From Cellulophaga lytica DSM 7489 (GTDB lineage Bacteria; Bacteroidota; Bacteroidia; Flavobacteriales; Flavobacteriaceae), in assembly GCF_000190595.1 (NCBI RefSeq), contig NC_015167.1, forward strand, positions 2,159,501 to 2,223,500: a stretch of 64,000 nucleotides of DNA, read 5' to 3'. Shown piece after piece: positions 56,551 through 64,000 of this stretch. Positions within the stretch are counted from its first letter, which is position 1. Every line of letters starts with the position of its first letter. Position numbers and translations under genes: made by a program. The notes under the pieces are model-generated. The model did not search any database. It was not told the origin of the DNA and was given only the letters and a program-made list of their open reading frames with translations.

Positions 56551-57798
56551 ATGAACGTACTAAAAATAGCAACAGCAGGTAGTGTAGATGATGGTAAAAG
56601 TACCTTAATTGGTAGGTTACTTTACGATACAAAATCACTAACTGAAGATAAACTAGAAGCCATTAAAAAAAGTAGTGAACAACGTGGGTATGATTACCTA
56701 GATTTTTCATTAGCTACAGATGGTTTAGTTGCAGAACGTGAACAAGGTATTACTATAGATGTGGCTCATATCTATTTTTCAACACCAACTAAAAGTTACA
56801 TTATTGCAGATACACCTGGTCACGTAGAGTATACCAGAAATATGGTTACGGGTGCATCAACTTCTCAAGTAGCTATTATTTTAATAGATGCTAGAAAAGG
56901 TGTTATAGAACAAACATACCGTCATTTTTTTATCAACAATTTATTGCGTGTTAAAAACGTAATAGTTGCTGTTAATAAAATGGATTTGGTAGACTATTCT
57001 GAAGAGGTATTTAATAATATTAAAAAAGACTTTGAAGCTTTAAATGCAAAAAGTACTTATGCAGAACAAATAGTTAGTTATATTCCGGTTAGTGCCTTAA
57101 AAGGTGACAATATTGTAGACAAAACAGATGCAATGTCTTGGTATAATGGCGATACAATTTTAGGTCATTTAGAGGAGTTAGAAGCACAAGATTTATATGA
57201 TGCTGGTAAGGTTCGTTTTCCTGTACAAACAGTAATTAGACCAAAAACAGATGAGTTTCACGATTTTAGAGGGTATGCTGGAAAAATTTCTGGAGGTAGC
57301 TTAAAAGTTGGTGATGCCGTAACTGTTTTACCTTCTTTAACTCAGTCTAAAATAAAAGAGATATTCTTTTTTGATAAAACATATGCAGAGGCACCAGCAG
57401 GAAGTTCTGTTAATATTACCTTAGAAGATGATATTAACATTACTAGGGGAGATATGCTTGTTAAAACAGATGAACTTCCAAAAATTGAAAAACAAGTTAC
57501 TGCTACAGTTTGTTGGATGGATAGTAAAAACCTAGTACCAGGAACTAAGTATATTGTGCAACATAATACAAACCGTGTGCTATCTAAAATTGATAGTATA
57601 AATAGTGTTATAGCAACAGATTATACGGGAGAACAAGAAAACAATAATAAATTATCTTTAAATGAAATAGGAGAAGTTAGTATTAAACTTAGTAAGCCTA
57701 TTTATTTTGATAGTTATAACGACAATAAATCTAACGGAGCTTTTATTTTAATTGATGCCCAAACCAATACAACGGCTGGTGCAGGATTTATAAGTTAA
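56551..57798 (+). CDS. cysN: sulfate adenylyltransferase large subunit CysN (no CysC domain)
   Basis: CysN (415 residues) is the GTPase that drives APS formation by CysD. GTPase motifs: G1 AGSVDDGKST, G3 DTPGHVEYT, G4 AVNKMD. The protein ends after the third domain (INEIGEVSIKLSKPIYFD-type region and ILIDAQTNTTAGAGF) and lacks the APS kinase domain found in CysNC fusions. It follows cysD by 111 bp; a perfect 14-base palindrome AGACTACTTAGTCT (56447-56460) lies in that spacer. Confidence 0.95.
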   Translation: MNVLKIATAGSVDDGKSTLIGRLLYDTKSLTEDKLEAIKKSSEQRGYDYLDFSLATDGLVAEREQGITIDVAHIYFSTPTKSYIIADTPGHVEYTRNMVTGASTSQVAIILIDARKGVIEQTYRHFFINNLLRVKNVIVAVNKMDLVDYSEEVFNNIKKDFEALNAKSTYAEQIVSYIPVSALKGDNIVDKTDAMSWYNGDTILGHLEELEAQDLYDAGKVRFPVQTVIRPKTDEFHDFRGYAGKISGGSLKVGDAVTVLPSLTQSKIKEIFFFDKTYAEAPAGSSVNITLEDDINITRGDMLVKTDELPKIEKQVTATVCWMDSKNLVPGTKYIVQHNTNRVLSKIDSINSVIATDYTGEQENNNKLSLNEIGEVSIKLSKPIYFDSYNDNKSNGAFILIDAQTNTTAGAGFIS

Positions 57799-57817
57799 GC
57801 TAAAAGTCCATACAAAG

Positions 57818-57844
57818 AAGTGTTTTTACAGGCACTTTTTTATT
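57818..57844 (+). terminator. weak terminator after cysN
   Basis: The arms AAGTG (57818-57822) and CACTT (57833-57837) with a following T-run. Short but suggestive, and it would separate cysHDN from the sulfite reductase gene, which then needs its own promoter. Confidence 0.4.
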
Positions 57845-57849
57845 TAAAA

Positions 57850-57868
57850 TCCTATTAAATCCATAGGA
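57850..57868. promoter_or_regulatory. candidate operator upstream of the sulfite reductase gene
   Basis: TCCTATTAAATCCATAGGA is an inverted repeat with arms TCCTAT and ATAGGA, 34 bp before the ATG. It has the dyad CCTA-N9-TAGG, as at 49108-49126, and is 14/19 identical with the site at 54438. The nearby Rrf2 protein is the likely reader. Confidence 0.5.
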
Positions 57869-57902
57869 CAATAGTAATTATAAAAGCCATAATCATAAGC
57901 AA

Positions 57903-59993
57903 ATGCAAAGTTTTAGAACAGAAATAGAAAACCCAGTAGTAGCTAAAGATATTATAGATTTAGAAGCTAAAATTAAACAGTTTAATGACGGTAAGTTAGA
58001 CGAGGAAAAGTTTAGAAGCTTGCGTTTGGCTCGTGGTATTTATGGTCAGCGTCAGCCAGGCGTACAAATGATTCGTATTAAGTTGCCATATGGTAAAGTA
58101 ACATCTACACAGCTTAAGCGTATTTGTGATGTATCTGAAGAATACTCTACAGGACGCTTGCACATTACTACGCGTCAAGACATACAAATACATTACGTAG
58201 ATATAGAGCGTACACCAGAACTTTGGGCGCAATTGGCAAAGGATGATATTACTATTAGAGAAGCTTGTGGTAATGCAGTACGTAACATAACAGCTAGTGA
58301 AACCGCTGGTATAGATGTAGATGAGCCATTTGATGTATCTCCGTACGCACACGCAATGTTTCAGTATTTTTTAAGAAACCCGATTAGTCAAGAAATGGGA
58401 AGAAAATTTAAGGTTTCTTTTTCTTCTAGTGATGCAGATACAGGACTTTCTTATATGCATGATCTTGGTTTTATTGCAAAAATAGAAAACGGAGTTAGAG
58501 GTTTTAAAGTTCTTTTAGCAGGTGGTTTAGGCTCGCAGCCACGCCACGCAGAAGAGTTGTATACTTTTTTAGAGGCCGATAAAATTATTCCGTTAATGGA
58601 TGGTGTTATTCGTGTTTTTGACAGGTACGGAGAACGTAAAAGTAGAGCAAAAGCCAGAATGAAATTTTTGCTTAAGGATATTGGTTTAGATGGTTTTAGA
58701 GCATTGCTAGAAGAAGAACAAAATGCAATTCCACAAGATTCTTTTCCTGTAGATGTAGATGCGTATCCAAAGGTAAAAGTAGCAAATGCTAAAGTACCAG
58801 AAGTAGCAATTAAAAATACAGAAGCTTTTGAGCAATGGAAAAGGACAAACCTTGTGCCTCAAAAACAACAGGGCTATGTAGCTATTGGTATAAAAGTAAA
58901 GTTAGGAGATTTTTATATTGAAGAAGCTCGTCAATTAGCAGATTTAGTAGATGCGTATGCAGCCGGAGAATTTCGTTTGTCATTGCGTCAAAACATCCTA
59001 ATACCTTATGTAAAAGAAGAATTGGTTCCTTTCTTTTATACAGAGCTAGAAAAACTTGGTTTTGTAGAGGCTGGTTATAACAAAGCATCAGATATAACTG
59101 CTTGTCCTGGTACAGATACTTGTAATTTAGGTATTGCTAGTAGTACTGGTATTGCAGCAGAGTTAGAAAGAGTAATTACAGAAGAATATCCACAATACAT
59201 AAACAATAAAGATGTTGTTATAAAAATTAGTGGATGTATGAATGCCTGTGGTCAGCACAATATGGCAAACATAGGTTTTCAAGGGATGTCTGTACGTACA
59301 AAAGATAAGTTGGTAGCACCTGCTTTACAAGTATTGTTAGGTGGTGGTAATTTAGGTGATGGTAATGGTGTTTTTGCAGATAAAGTTGTAAAAGTACCAA
59401 GTAAAAGAGGTCCAGAGGCATTGCGTTTAATTTTAAACGATTTTGACGCTAATGCAAACGGACAATCATTTACTGAGTATTACAAAGAAAAAGGAGAGCA
59501 TTATTTTTATGACTTTCTAAAACACCTTACAGCTATAGATAATTTAACTCCAGAAGATTTTATAGACTGGGGAAATACAGAACGCTATGAAAAAGCTATT
59601 GGTGTAGGCGAGTGTGCTGGTGTTGTTATAGATTTAATTGCAACTTTATTGTTTGAGAGCGAAGAAAAAATTGAAAACGCTGCTGCTGCATTGGAAGATA
59701 AAAAATGGTCTGCTAGTATTTTTCATTCGTATTCTGCAATGGTAAACTCTGCTAAAGCATTGCTTACAGCACAGAACACAAAAACAAATACCCATATTAG
59801 CATTATTAAAGATTTTGATACTCATTTTGTGTCAAACGGCTTAATAGAATTAAAAACTTCTTTTGAGGAGTTGGCGTTGCAAATAAAAAGCAACAAACCA
59901 ACGCAAGAATTTGCAGAAGCATACCTTAGAGATTCTAAAGTGTTTTTAGAAGTTGTACAAAAGTTTAGAGAAAAAGAATTAGCAGAAGCTTAA
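57903..59993 (+). CDS. sir: ferredoxin-type siroheme sulfite (or nitrite) reductase
   Basis: A 696-residue reductase with two ferredoxin-like/siroheme halves. The Fe-S and siroheme ligands are C401 and C407 (CPGTDTC) and C445 and C449 (KISGCMNACGQHN), the CX5C-Xn-CX3C pattern. The start PGVQMIRIKLPYGKVT and the TTRQDIQIHYVDI region are typical. The last 110 residues form an extra helical tail (SEEKIENAAAALED). By context it reduces sulfite to sulfide; nitrite reductase is possible by family. Followed by siroheme genes and a ferredoxin-NADP reductase. Confidence 0.92.
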   Translation: MQSFRTEIENPVVAKDIIDLEAKIKQFNDGKLDEEKFRSLRLARGIYGQRQPGVQMIRIKLPYGKVTSTQLKRICDVSEEYSTGRLHITTRQDIQIHYVDIERTPELWAQLAKDDITIREACGNAVRNITASETAGIDVDEPFDVSPYAHAMFQYFLRNPISQEMGRKFKVSFSSSDADTGLSYMHDLGFIAKIENGVRGFKVLLAGGLGSQPRHAEELYTFLEADKIIPLMDGVIRVFDRYGERKSRAKARMKFLLKDIGLDGFRALLEEEQNAIPQDSFPVDVDAYPKVKVANAKVPEVAIKNTEAFEQWKRTNLVPQKQQGYVAIGIKVKLGDFYIEEARQLADLVDAYAAGEFRLSLRQNILIPYVKEELVPFFYTELEKLGFVEAGYNKASDITACPGTDTCNLGIASSTGIAAELERVITEEYPQYINNKDVVIKISGCMNACGQHNMANIGFQGMSVRTKDKLVAPALQVLLGGGNLGDGNGVFADKVVKVPSKRGPEALRLILNDFDANANGQSFTEYYKEKGEHYFYDFLKHLTAIDNLTPEDFIDWGNTERYEKAIGVGECAGVVIDLIATLLFESEEKIENAAAALEDKKWSASIFHSYSAMVNSAKALLTAQNTKTNTHISIIKDFDTHFVSNGLIELKTSFEELALQIKSNKPTQEFAEAYLRDSKVFLEVVQKFREKELAEA

Positions 59994-59997
59994 AATT

Positions 59998-60780
59998 ATG
60001 GCAAACAAACAAAACACAAACGGACTACTTACAGTAGTTGGTGCAGGCCCAGGAGATGCAGAACTTATTACGCTAAAAGCTATTAAAGCATTGCAAAATG
60101 CAGATGTTGTTTTGTTTGATGCTTTGGTAAATAAAGAATTGCTAACCTATGCAGCAAATGCAGAGCATATTTTTGTAGGTAAAAGAAAAGGGTGTTACGC
60201 GTACCAACAAGAACAAATTAACGAGCTTATTGTAAGCAGAGCAAAAAGTCACGGTAATGTAGTGCGCTTAAAAGGGGGCGACCCATTTATTTTTGGTCGT
60301 GGCTCAGAAGAAATGGAATATGCCGCTAGTCACGGTGTAACAGTAGCTATGGTTCCGGGGATTTCTTCTTCAATAGCAGTACCAGCTTTTCAAAATATAC
60401 CGGTTACAAAAAGGGGAGCTTCAGAGAGTTTTTGGGTAATAACAGGTACAACTAAAAATCATAAATTATCTACAGATGTGCACTTGGCAGCAAAGTCTAG
60501 CGCAACAGTAGTAATTTTAATGGGTATGGGTAAATTATCAGAAATTGTACAGTTATTTCAGCAACAAGGTAAAGCAGAAACACCTGTGGCAATTATTCAA
60601 AACGGAACTACCGTTAATGAAAAAGTTGGCGTTGGTACCATATCAACCATAGAAAAAGTAGTACAAGAAAATGAGTTGTCTAATCCTGCAATTATTGTAA
60701 TTGGAGAAGTTGTAAAGCATAGAGCGCAATTACATAAAGTACAACAACAGATAAAAACAAAAGAAGTAGTAGTAAATTAA
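59998..60780 (+). CDS. cobA: uroporphyrinogen-III C-methyltransferase (SUMT)
   Basis: SUMT (260 residues) makes precorrin-2 from uroporphyrinogen III, the first step to siroheme. Seen: VVGAGPGDAELITLKA, VRLKGGDPFIFGRGSEE, and PGISSSIAVPAFQNIPVTKRG. It starts 4 bp after the sulfite reductase stop, so it is coupled to it and provides its cofactor. Confidence 0.95.
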   Translation: MANKQNTNGLLTVVGAGPGDAELITLKAIKALQNADVVLFDALVNKELLTYAANAEHIFVGKRKGCYAYQQEQINELIVSRAKSHGNVVRLKGGDPFIFGRGSEEMEYAASHGVTVAMVPGISSSIAVPAFQNIPVTKRGASESFWVITGTTKNHKLSTDVHLAAKSSATVVILMGMGKLSEIVQLFQQQGKAETPVAIIQNGTTVNEKVGVGTISTIEKVVQENELSNPAIIVIGEVVKHRAQLHKVQQQIKTKEVVVN

Positions 60781-60843
60781 GTGGTACAGTTATTTGGTTA
60801 TTTTTGATAAGGTAAACAAAACAGTAACACTAAAAATAAAGTA

Positions 60844-61431
60844 ATGGAACGTAACAATTTATATCCAGTTTTTTTAAAAACGTCTCAACTACACGTACTA
60901 ATAGTAGGTGGTGGTAATGTGGCAGAAGAAAAACTACGCTTTTTAACTAAGTCTAGTCCAGATGCTGTGGTAACAATGGTGTCTCCTTGGTATGCAGAAA
61001 AAACGTTACAACTGGCAAATAAATTTAATGTTACTACTATTACAGATGTCTACAATATTAGTTATTTAGATGCCAAACATATGGTAGTTGCAACTACAGA
61101 TAATGTAGAGGTTAATGTGCAAGTGTATAAAGATTGTAGAGCGCAATTTAAATTGGTAAACGTAGCAGATAATCCTCCGTATTGCGATTTTTATATGGGC
61201 GGAATTGTAACCAAAGGCAATGTAAAAATTGGTATTTCTACCAACGGTAAGTCGCCAACAACAGCAAAACGTTTGCGCCAGTTTTTTGAAGACGTAATAC
61301 CTGAAGATATTAATAAAATGGTTCAAAACTTAAACGACTATAGAAAAACCATAAAAGGAGATTTTGAAGAAAAAGTAGATAAAATGAACCAGATTACAAG
61401 TTCCTTAGTAGATAAAAAAGATAATAATTAA
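60844..61431 (+). CDS. precorrin-2 dehydrogenase / siroheme synthase part (SirC/Met8-like)
   Basis: A 195-residue protein with a Rossmann NAD-binding start (HVLIVGGGNVAEEKLRFL) and NVADNPPYCDFYMGGIVTKGNVKIGISTNGKSPTTAKRLRQFFED, matching the SirC/Met8 family that oxidises precorrin-2 to sirohydrochlorin (and, in some members, inserts iron). Together with the SUMT gene it supplies siroheme. Confidence 0.9.
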   Translation: MERNNLYPVFLKTSQLHVLIVGGGNVAEEKLRFLTKSSPDAVVTMVSPWYAEKTLQLANKFNVTTITDVYNISYLDAKHMVVATTDNVEVNVQVYKDCRAQFKLVNVADNPPYCDFYMGGIVTKGNVKIGISTNGKSPTTAKRLRQFFEDVIPEDINKMVQNLNDYRKTIKGDFEEKVDKMNQITSSLVDKKDNN

Positions 61432-61480
61432 AACATTTAAATGAGAGTAGATACTCATTAGTAAGTACAAAATTAAAATT

Positions 61481-62542
61481 ATGATTAAGACAGATATATT
61501 AATTATTGGCGCAGGACCAACAGGATTGTTTACCGTTTTTGAGGCAGGTTTGTTAAAACTAAAATGCCATTTAATAGATGCATTGCCACAACCAGGCGGA
61601 CAATGTGCAGAGATATATCCTAAAAAACCAATTTATGATATTCCTGCTTTTCCAGAAATTTTAGCAGGTGATTTGGTTACCAATCTAATGGAGCAAATAA
61701 AATCTTTTGAGCCTGGTTTTACACTAGCAGAAAGAGCAGATACTTTAGATAAGTTAGACGATGGTACTTTTGTGGTAACCACAAACAAAGGCACAAAGCA
61801 CAATGCACCAGTTGTTGTAATTGCTGGTGGTTTAGGATCTTTTGAGCCTAGAAAACCGCAAATAGAGAACATTCTTAATTTTGAGGATAAAGGTGTTGCT
61901 TATATGATTAAAGACCCAGAAGTATACAGAGACAAAAAAGTTGTTATTGCTGGTGGTGGAGATTCTGCATTAGACTGGGCAATATTTTTAGCAGACGTAG
62001 CAGCAGAAGTATCTTTAGTACACCGTAGAAACGAGTTTAGAGGTGCTTTAGATTCTGTAGAAAAAGCATCAGAACTTGCAAAAGCAGGTAAAATAAAATT
62101 GTTTACAGAGGCACAAGTAACCAAACTATACGGAGATGATCATTTAGAGGCTGTAGTTGTAAAATACAACGACGAGGAAAAAGGAGAAAGCTATGTAGAA
62201 GTAGATAATTTTATTCCGTTATTTGGACTATCGCCTAAATTAGGACCAATAGGAGATTGGGGATTAGAAATAGAGAAAAATGCTATAAAAGTAGACAACT
62301 CTTATGATTACCAAACCAACATTCCTGGTGTATATGCCATTGGTGATGTTAACACCTATAAAGGAAAACTAAAACTAATTTTATCTGGTTTTCATGAAGC
62401 AGCCGTAATGTGCCAAAGCGCATACCAACGCATAAACCCAGGCAAACGCTATGTAATGAAATACACAACCGTAGGTGGTGTAGAAGGTTTTGATGGTTCA
62501 AAAAAAGAAGCCAAAAAAGAAGTTGTACAAAGCATTTCGTAA
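61481..62542 (+). CDS. ferredoxin-NADP reductase (thioredoxin-reductase-like)
   Basis: A 353-residue flavoprotein of the TrxR-like FNR type: FAD-binding LIIGAGPTGLFTVFEAG, NADPH-binding VVIAGGGDSALDWAIFLADV and the C-terminal YAIGDVNTYKGKLKLILSGFHEAAVM. No CXXC redox pair of true thioredoxin reductase is seen. In this cluster it most likely supplies reduced ferredoxin to the sulfite reductase; the ferredoxin gene itself is not in the window. Confidence 0.9.
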   Translation: MIKTDILIIGAGPTGLFTVFEAGLLKLKCHLIDALPQPGGQCAEIYPKKPIYDIPAFPEILAGDLVTNLMEQIKSFEPGFTLAERADTLDKLDDGTFVVTTNKGTKHNAPVVVIAGGLGSFEPRKPQIENILNFEDKGVAYMIKDPEVYRDKKVVIAGGGDSALDWAIFLADVAAEVSLVHRRNEFRGALDSVEKASELAKAGKIKLFTEAQVTKLYGDDHLEAVVVKYNDEEKGESYVEVDNFIPLFGLSPKLGPIGDWGLEIEKNAIKVDNSYDYQTNIPGVYAIGDVNTYKGKLKLILSGFHEAAVMCQSAYQRINPGKRYVMKYTTVGGVEGFDGSKKEAKKEVVQSIS

Positions 62543-62553
62543 AAATATTACAA

Positions 62554-62594
62554 TTTTAAGCCTATATGTGTAAAAAACACGTGTAGGCTTAAAA
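62554..62594. terminator. strong hairpin after the ferredoxin-NADP reductase gene
   Basis: The arms AAGCCTATATGTGT (62558-62571) and ACACGTGTAGGCTT (62577-62590) pair over 14 bp with two G-T pairs; flanking T4/A4 extends it. No T-run follows, so it may work with Rho or as an end-protecting stem. Confidence 0.6.
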
Positions 62595-62608
62595 ATTACC
62601 AGCAATAT

Positions 62609-62639
62609 TTGGTTATAAAAAAGTTGTGCTGTTACTTTG
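62609..62639 (+). promoter_or_regulatory. promoter of the metH leader
   Basis: TTG (62609-62611) is followed 21 bases later by TACTTTG (62633-62639), one base short of the TAnnTTTG box. It lies about 30 bp before the second SAM-I riboswitch. Confidence 0.45.
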
Positions 62640-62669
62640 TGGCATAATTAGTTCATTAATACACTGAAA

Positions 62670-62786
62670 ACGTTATCAAGAAAGGTGGAGGGATTAGACC
62701 CTATGAAACCTTAGCAACCCTTTATTCTTATTTAAAGAAGGTGCTACATTCTACTACGTTGTTACATACAACACGGCAGATAACTC
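62670..62786 (+). ncRNA. SAM-I (S-box) riboswitch upstream of metH
   Basis: Closing stem GTTATC (62672-62677)/GATAAC (62779-62784), CAAGAAAGGTGGAGGGATTA, ATGAAACCTTAGCAACCC and AAGGTGCTACATTCTAC are all present. It is close in sequence to the aptamer upstream of metY. It controls the homocysteine methyltransferase gene; 200 bases separate it from the start codon, most of them the palindromic repeat copy B. Confidence 0.95.
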
Positions 62787-62847
62787 ACAAATTAGTAAAG
62801 ACATTCACAGTCTTCTCTCATTTACCTTACTTGATATTTTATTTATA

Positions 62848-62963
62848 GCGTTCCATTTGTTTGCAAGCACAAATGGCCAGGCTTTCTGCTGTATTTTTTG
62901 GTTTTAGCAAACAGGTTTTACAAACCGTTGCAACCAAAAAGATGCCGCATCAATCCTTAACGC
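62848..62963 (+). repeat. palindromic repeat copy B, inside the metH leader
   Basis: Same order of parts as copy A (47282-47372): outer stem GCGTT (62848-62852)/AACGC (62959-62963), a perfect inner hairpin CCATTTGT/ACAAATGG (62853-62860, 62869-62876), AGGCTTT (62879-62885), TATTTTTTGG (62892-62901), an extended hairpin TTTTTGGTT...AACCAAAAA (62895-62903, 62932-62940) that contains GCAAAC/GTTGC and GGTTT/AAACC, and CAATCCTTAACGC (62951-62963). It lies between the riboswitch and the start codon and would be transcribed. Confidence 0.7.
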
Positions 62964-62986
62964 ACAACACAATATTATACGGTACA

Positions 62987-63991
62987 ATGAAAAGGATACA
63001 AGACATATTAAAAGAAAGAATTTTAGTGCTAGACGGTGCAATGGGTACAATGTTACAGCGCTACAAATTCACCGAAGAAGATTTTAGAGGCAAACGTTTT
63101 GCAGACTGGGAACATCCATTACAAGGCAATAACGATTTACTCTCTCTAACTCAGCCAGAAGCTATAGCAGAAGTACACCGTAAATATTTTGCAGCTGGGG
63201 CAGACATTGTAGAAACCAACACCTTTTCTGGTACAACTATAGCAATGGCAGACTATTTTATGGAAGATTTAGTGTACGAGCTAAATTATGAGTCGGCACG
63301 TATTGCAAAACAAGTTGCAGATGAGTTTACAGCAAAAGAACCACACAAACCAAGGTTTGTAGCAGGTAGTATTGGACCCACCAATAAAACCGCAAGTATG
63401 TCTCCAGACGTTAACGACCCAGGTTTTAGAGGTGTTACTTTTGATGAACTTAGAATAGCTTACAAACAACAAGTAGAAGCATTGTTAGATGGTGGCTCAG
63501 ATATCTTATTAGTAGAAACCATTTTTGATACCCTTAATGCAAAAGCAGCACTTTTTGCCATAGAAGAAGTAAAAGAAGAGCGTAATATAGATGTTCCTAT
63601 AATGGTAAGTGGTACAATTACAGATGCCTCTGGCAGAACCTTATCAGGGCAAACAGCAGAAGCTTTTTTAATATCTATAAGTCATATTCCTATTTTATCT
63701 GTTGGTTTTAATTGTGCTCTAGGAGCAAGTCAATTGGTACCGCATTTAGAGGTATTGGCAGCAAAAACAGATTTTGGAGTATCTGCACATCCAAATGCAG
63801 GTTTGCCAAATGCATTTGGTGAGTATGATGAGACTGCAGAGCAAATGGCAGCACAAATAAAAGAATACTTAGATAAAAGCTTGGTAAATATTGTTGGTGG
63901 TTGTTGTGGTACAACACCAGAACACATTAATGCAATTGCTAATTTGGTAAAAGATTACAAACCCAGAAATATTGCTTTAGAAACTGTCTAA
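62987..63991 (+). CDS. metH: homocysteine S-methyltransferase domain protein (split MetH, first part)
   Basis: A 334-residue protein matching only the N-terminal homocysteine-binding domain of cobalamin-dependent methionine synthase: [51 protein letters not shown] and the zinc cysteines in [14 protein letters not shown]. In many Bacteroidota MetH is split into this part and a second protein with pterin, B12 and activation domains; the next gene begins 1 bp after the stop and should be that part. I chose the ATG at 62987; the longer frame from 62861 runs through the repeat copy B. Confidence 0.92.
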   Translation: MKRIQDILKERILVLDGAMGTMLQRYKFTEEDFRGKRFADWEHPLQGNNDLLSLTQPEAIAEVHRKYFAAGADIVETNTFSGTTIAMADYFMEDLVYELNYESARIAKQVADEFTAKEPHKPRFVAGSIGPTNKTASMSPDVNDPGFRGVTFDELRIAYKQQVEALLDGGSDILLVETIFDTLNAKAALFAIEEVKEERNIDVPIMVSGTITDASGRTLSGQTAEAFLISISHIPILSVGFNCALGASQLVPHLEVLAAKTDFGVSAHPNAGLPNAFGEYDETAEQMAAQIKEYLDKSLVNIVGGCCGTTPEHINAIANLVKDYKPRNIALETV

Positions 63992-63992
63992 T

Positions 63993-64000
63993 ATGAAAAA
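63993..64000 (+). CDS. start of the next gene, cut by the window edge
   Basis: An ATG at 63993, one base after the metH stop, is followed by AAAAA before the window ends. By context it should be the second half of split methionine synthase, but no sequence is left to confirm it. Confidence 0.4.

Noticed and set aside
62861-62986. N-terminal extension of the metH protein
   Set aside because: These codons run through the palindromic repeat and structured leader, and family members begin at the ATG at 62987.
1-64000. CRISPR array, insertion sequence, prophage or integrative element
   Set aside because: No regularly spaced repeats, transposase, integrase or phage genes were seen; gene content and base use are even throughout.

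Overview
The window is a 64 kb AT-rich (about one third G+C by eye) stretch of a Bacteroidota chromosome, most likely from the family Flavobacteriaceae. Pointers are the GLPGLI-family protein beside an outer-membrane beta-barrel protein, DUF5686/carboxypeptidase-like and DUF6089 envelope proteins, tandem Skp/OmpH genes after bamA, HPPK fused to a deoxynucleoside kinase, the near absence of Shine-Dalgarno sequences, and many promoter boxes of the Bacteroidota type (TAnnTTTG). I see no prophage, transposase, CRISPR array or rRNA. Nearly all genes are housekeeping or envelope genes.

Layout. 1-3.2 kb: small leftward genes for secreted, membrane and DUF5071 proteins. 3.4-3.6 kb: a leftward tRNA-Gly/tRNA-Leu pair with its own promoter and terminator. 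3.7-9.2 kb: mutS, a SpoU RNA methyltransferase, the HPPK-dNK fusion and a queuosine-precursor transporter. 9.3-15 kb: an AsmA-like protein, a DUF2797 protein, a GH3-family enzyme and a hydrolase. 15.1-20.6 kb: leftward clpX, clpP, trigger factor (broken by an in-frame TGA), a small membrane protein, a hydrolase and pdxJ. 20.7-28.7 kb: CBS protein, NAD kinase, DUF6089 protein, uppS, bamA, two ompH genes and murI, an envelope-biogenesis run. 28.7-34.2 kb: leftward folA, thyA, a CNT nucleoside transporter, a bifunctional-nuclease protein and etfAB. 34.3-45.7 kb: pdhB, a DUF5686 protein, soluble and membrane pyrophosphatases, a second dNK, and a GLPGLI/outer-membrane pair.

45.7-64 kb is the most interesting part: an almost complete sulfur-to-methionine-to-SAM module. 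It holds metK behind a SAM-II-like riboswitch; metY behind a SAM-I riboswitch; a single 1127-residue protein joining homoserine acetyltransferase, aspartate kinase and homoserine dehydrogenase; a second Cys/Met PLP enzyme; and an Rrf2 regulator with four cysteines. Then come the sulfate-reduction genes (cysH, cysD, cysN, siroheme sulfite reductase), siroheme synthesis (SUMT and precorrin-2 dehydrogenase), a ferredoxin-NADP reductase, and the homocysteine methyltransferase part of methionine synthase behind a second SAM-I riboswitch. Together they turn aspartate and sulfate into homocysteine, methionine and SAM. No asd, APS kinase, ferredoxin or sulfate transporter gene is in the window.

Three signals not explained by ordinary gene calls lie in this module: (1) two copies of one palindromic repeat family with compensating stem changes, one upstream of the metY promoter and one inside the metH leader; (2) an eight-base sequence complementary to the core of the SAM-II aptamer, present on both sides of it; (3) a shared dyad CCTA-N9-TAGG (complete at two sites, near-matches at two others) that may mark a regulon of the Rrf2 protein. 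All three were found by eye and need computational and experimental checks.
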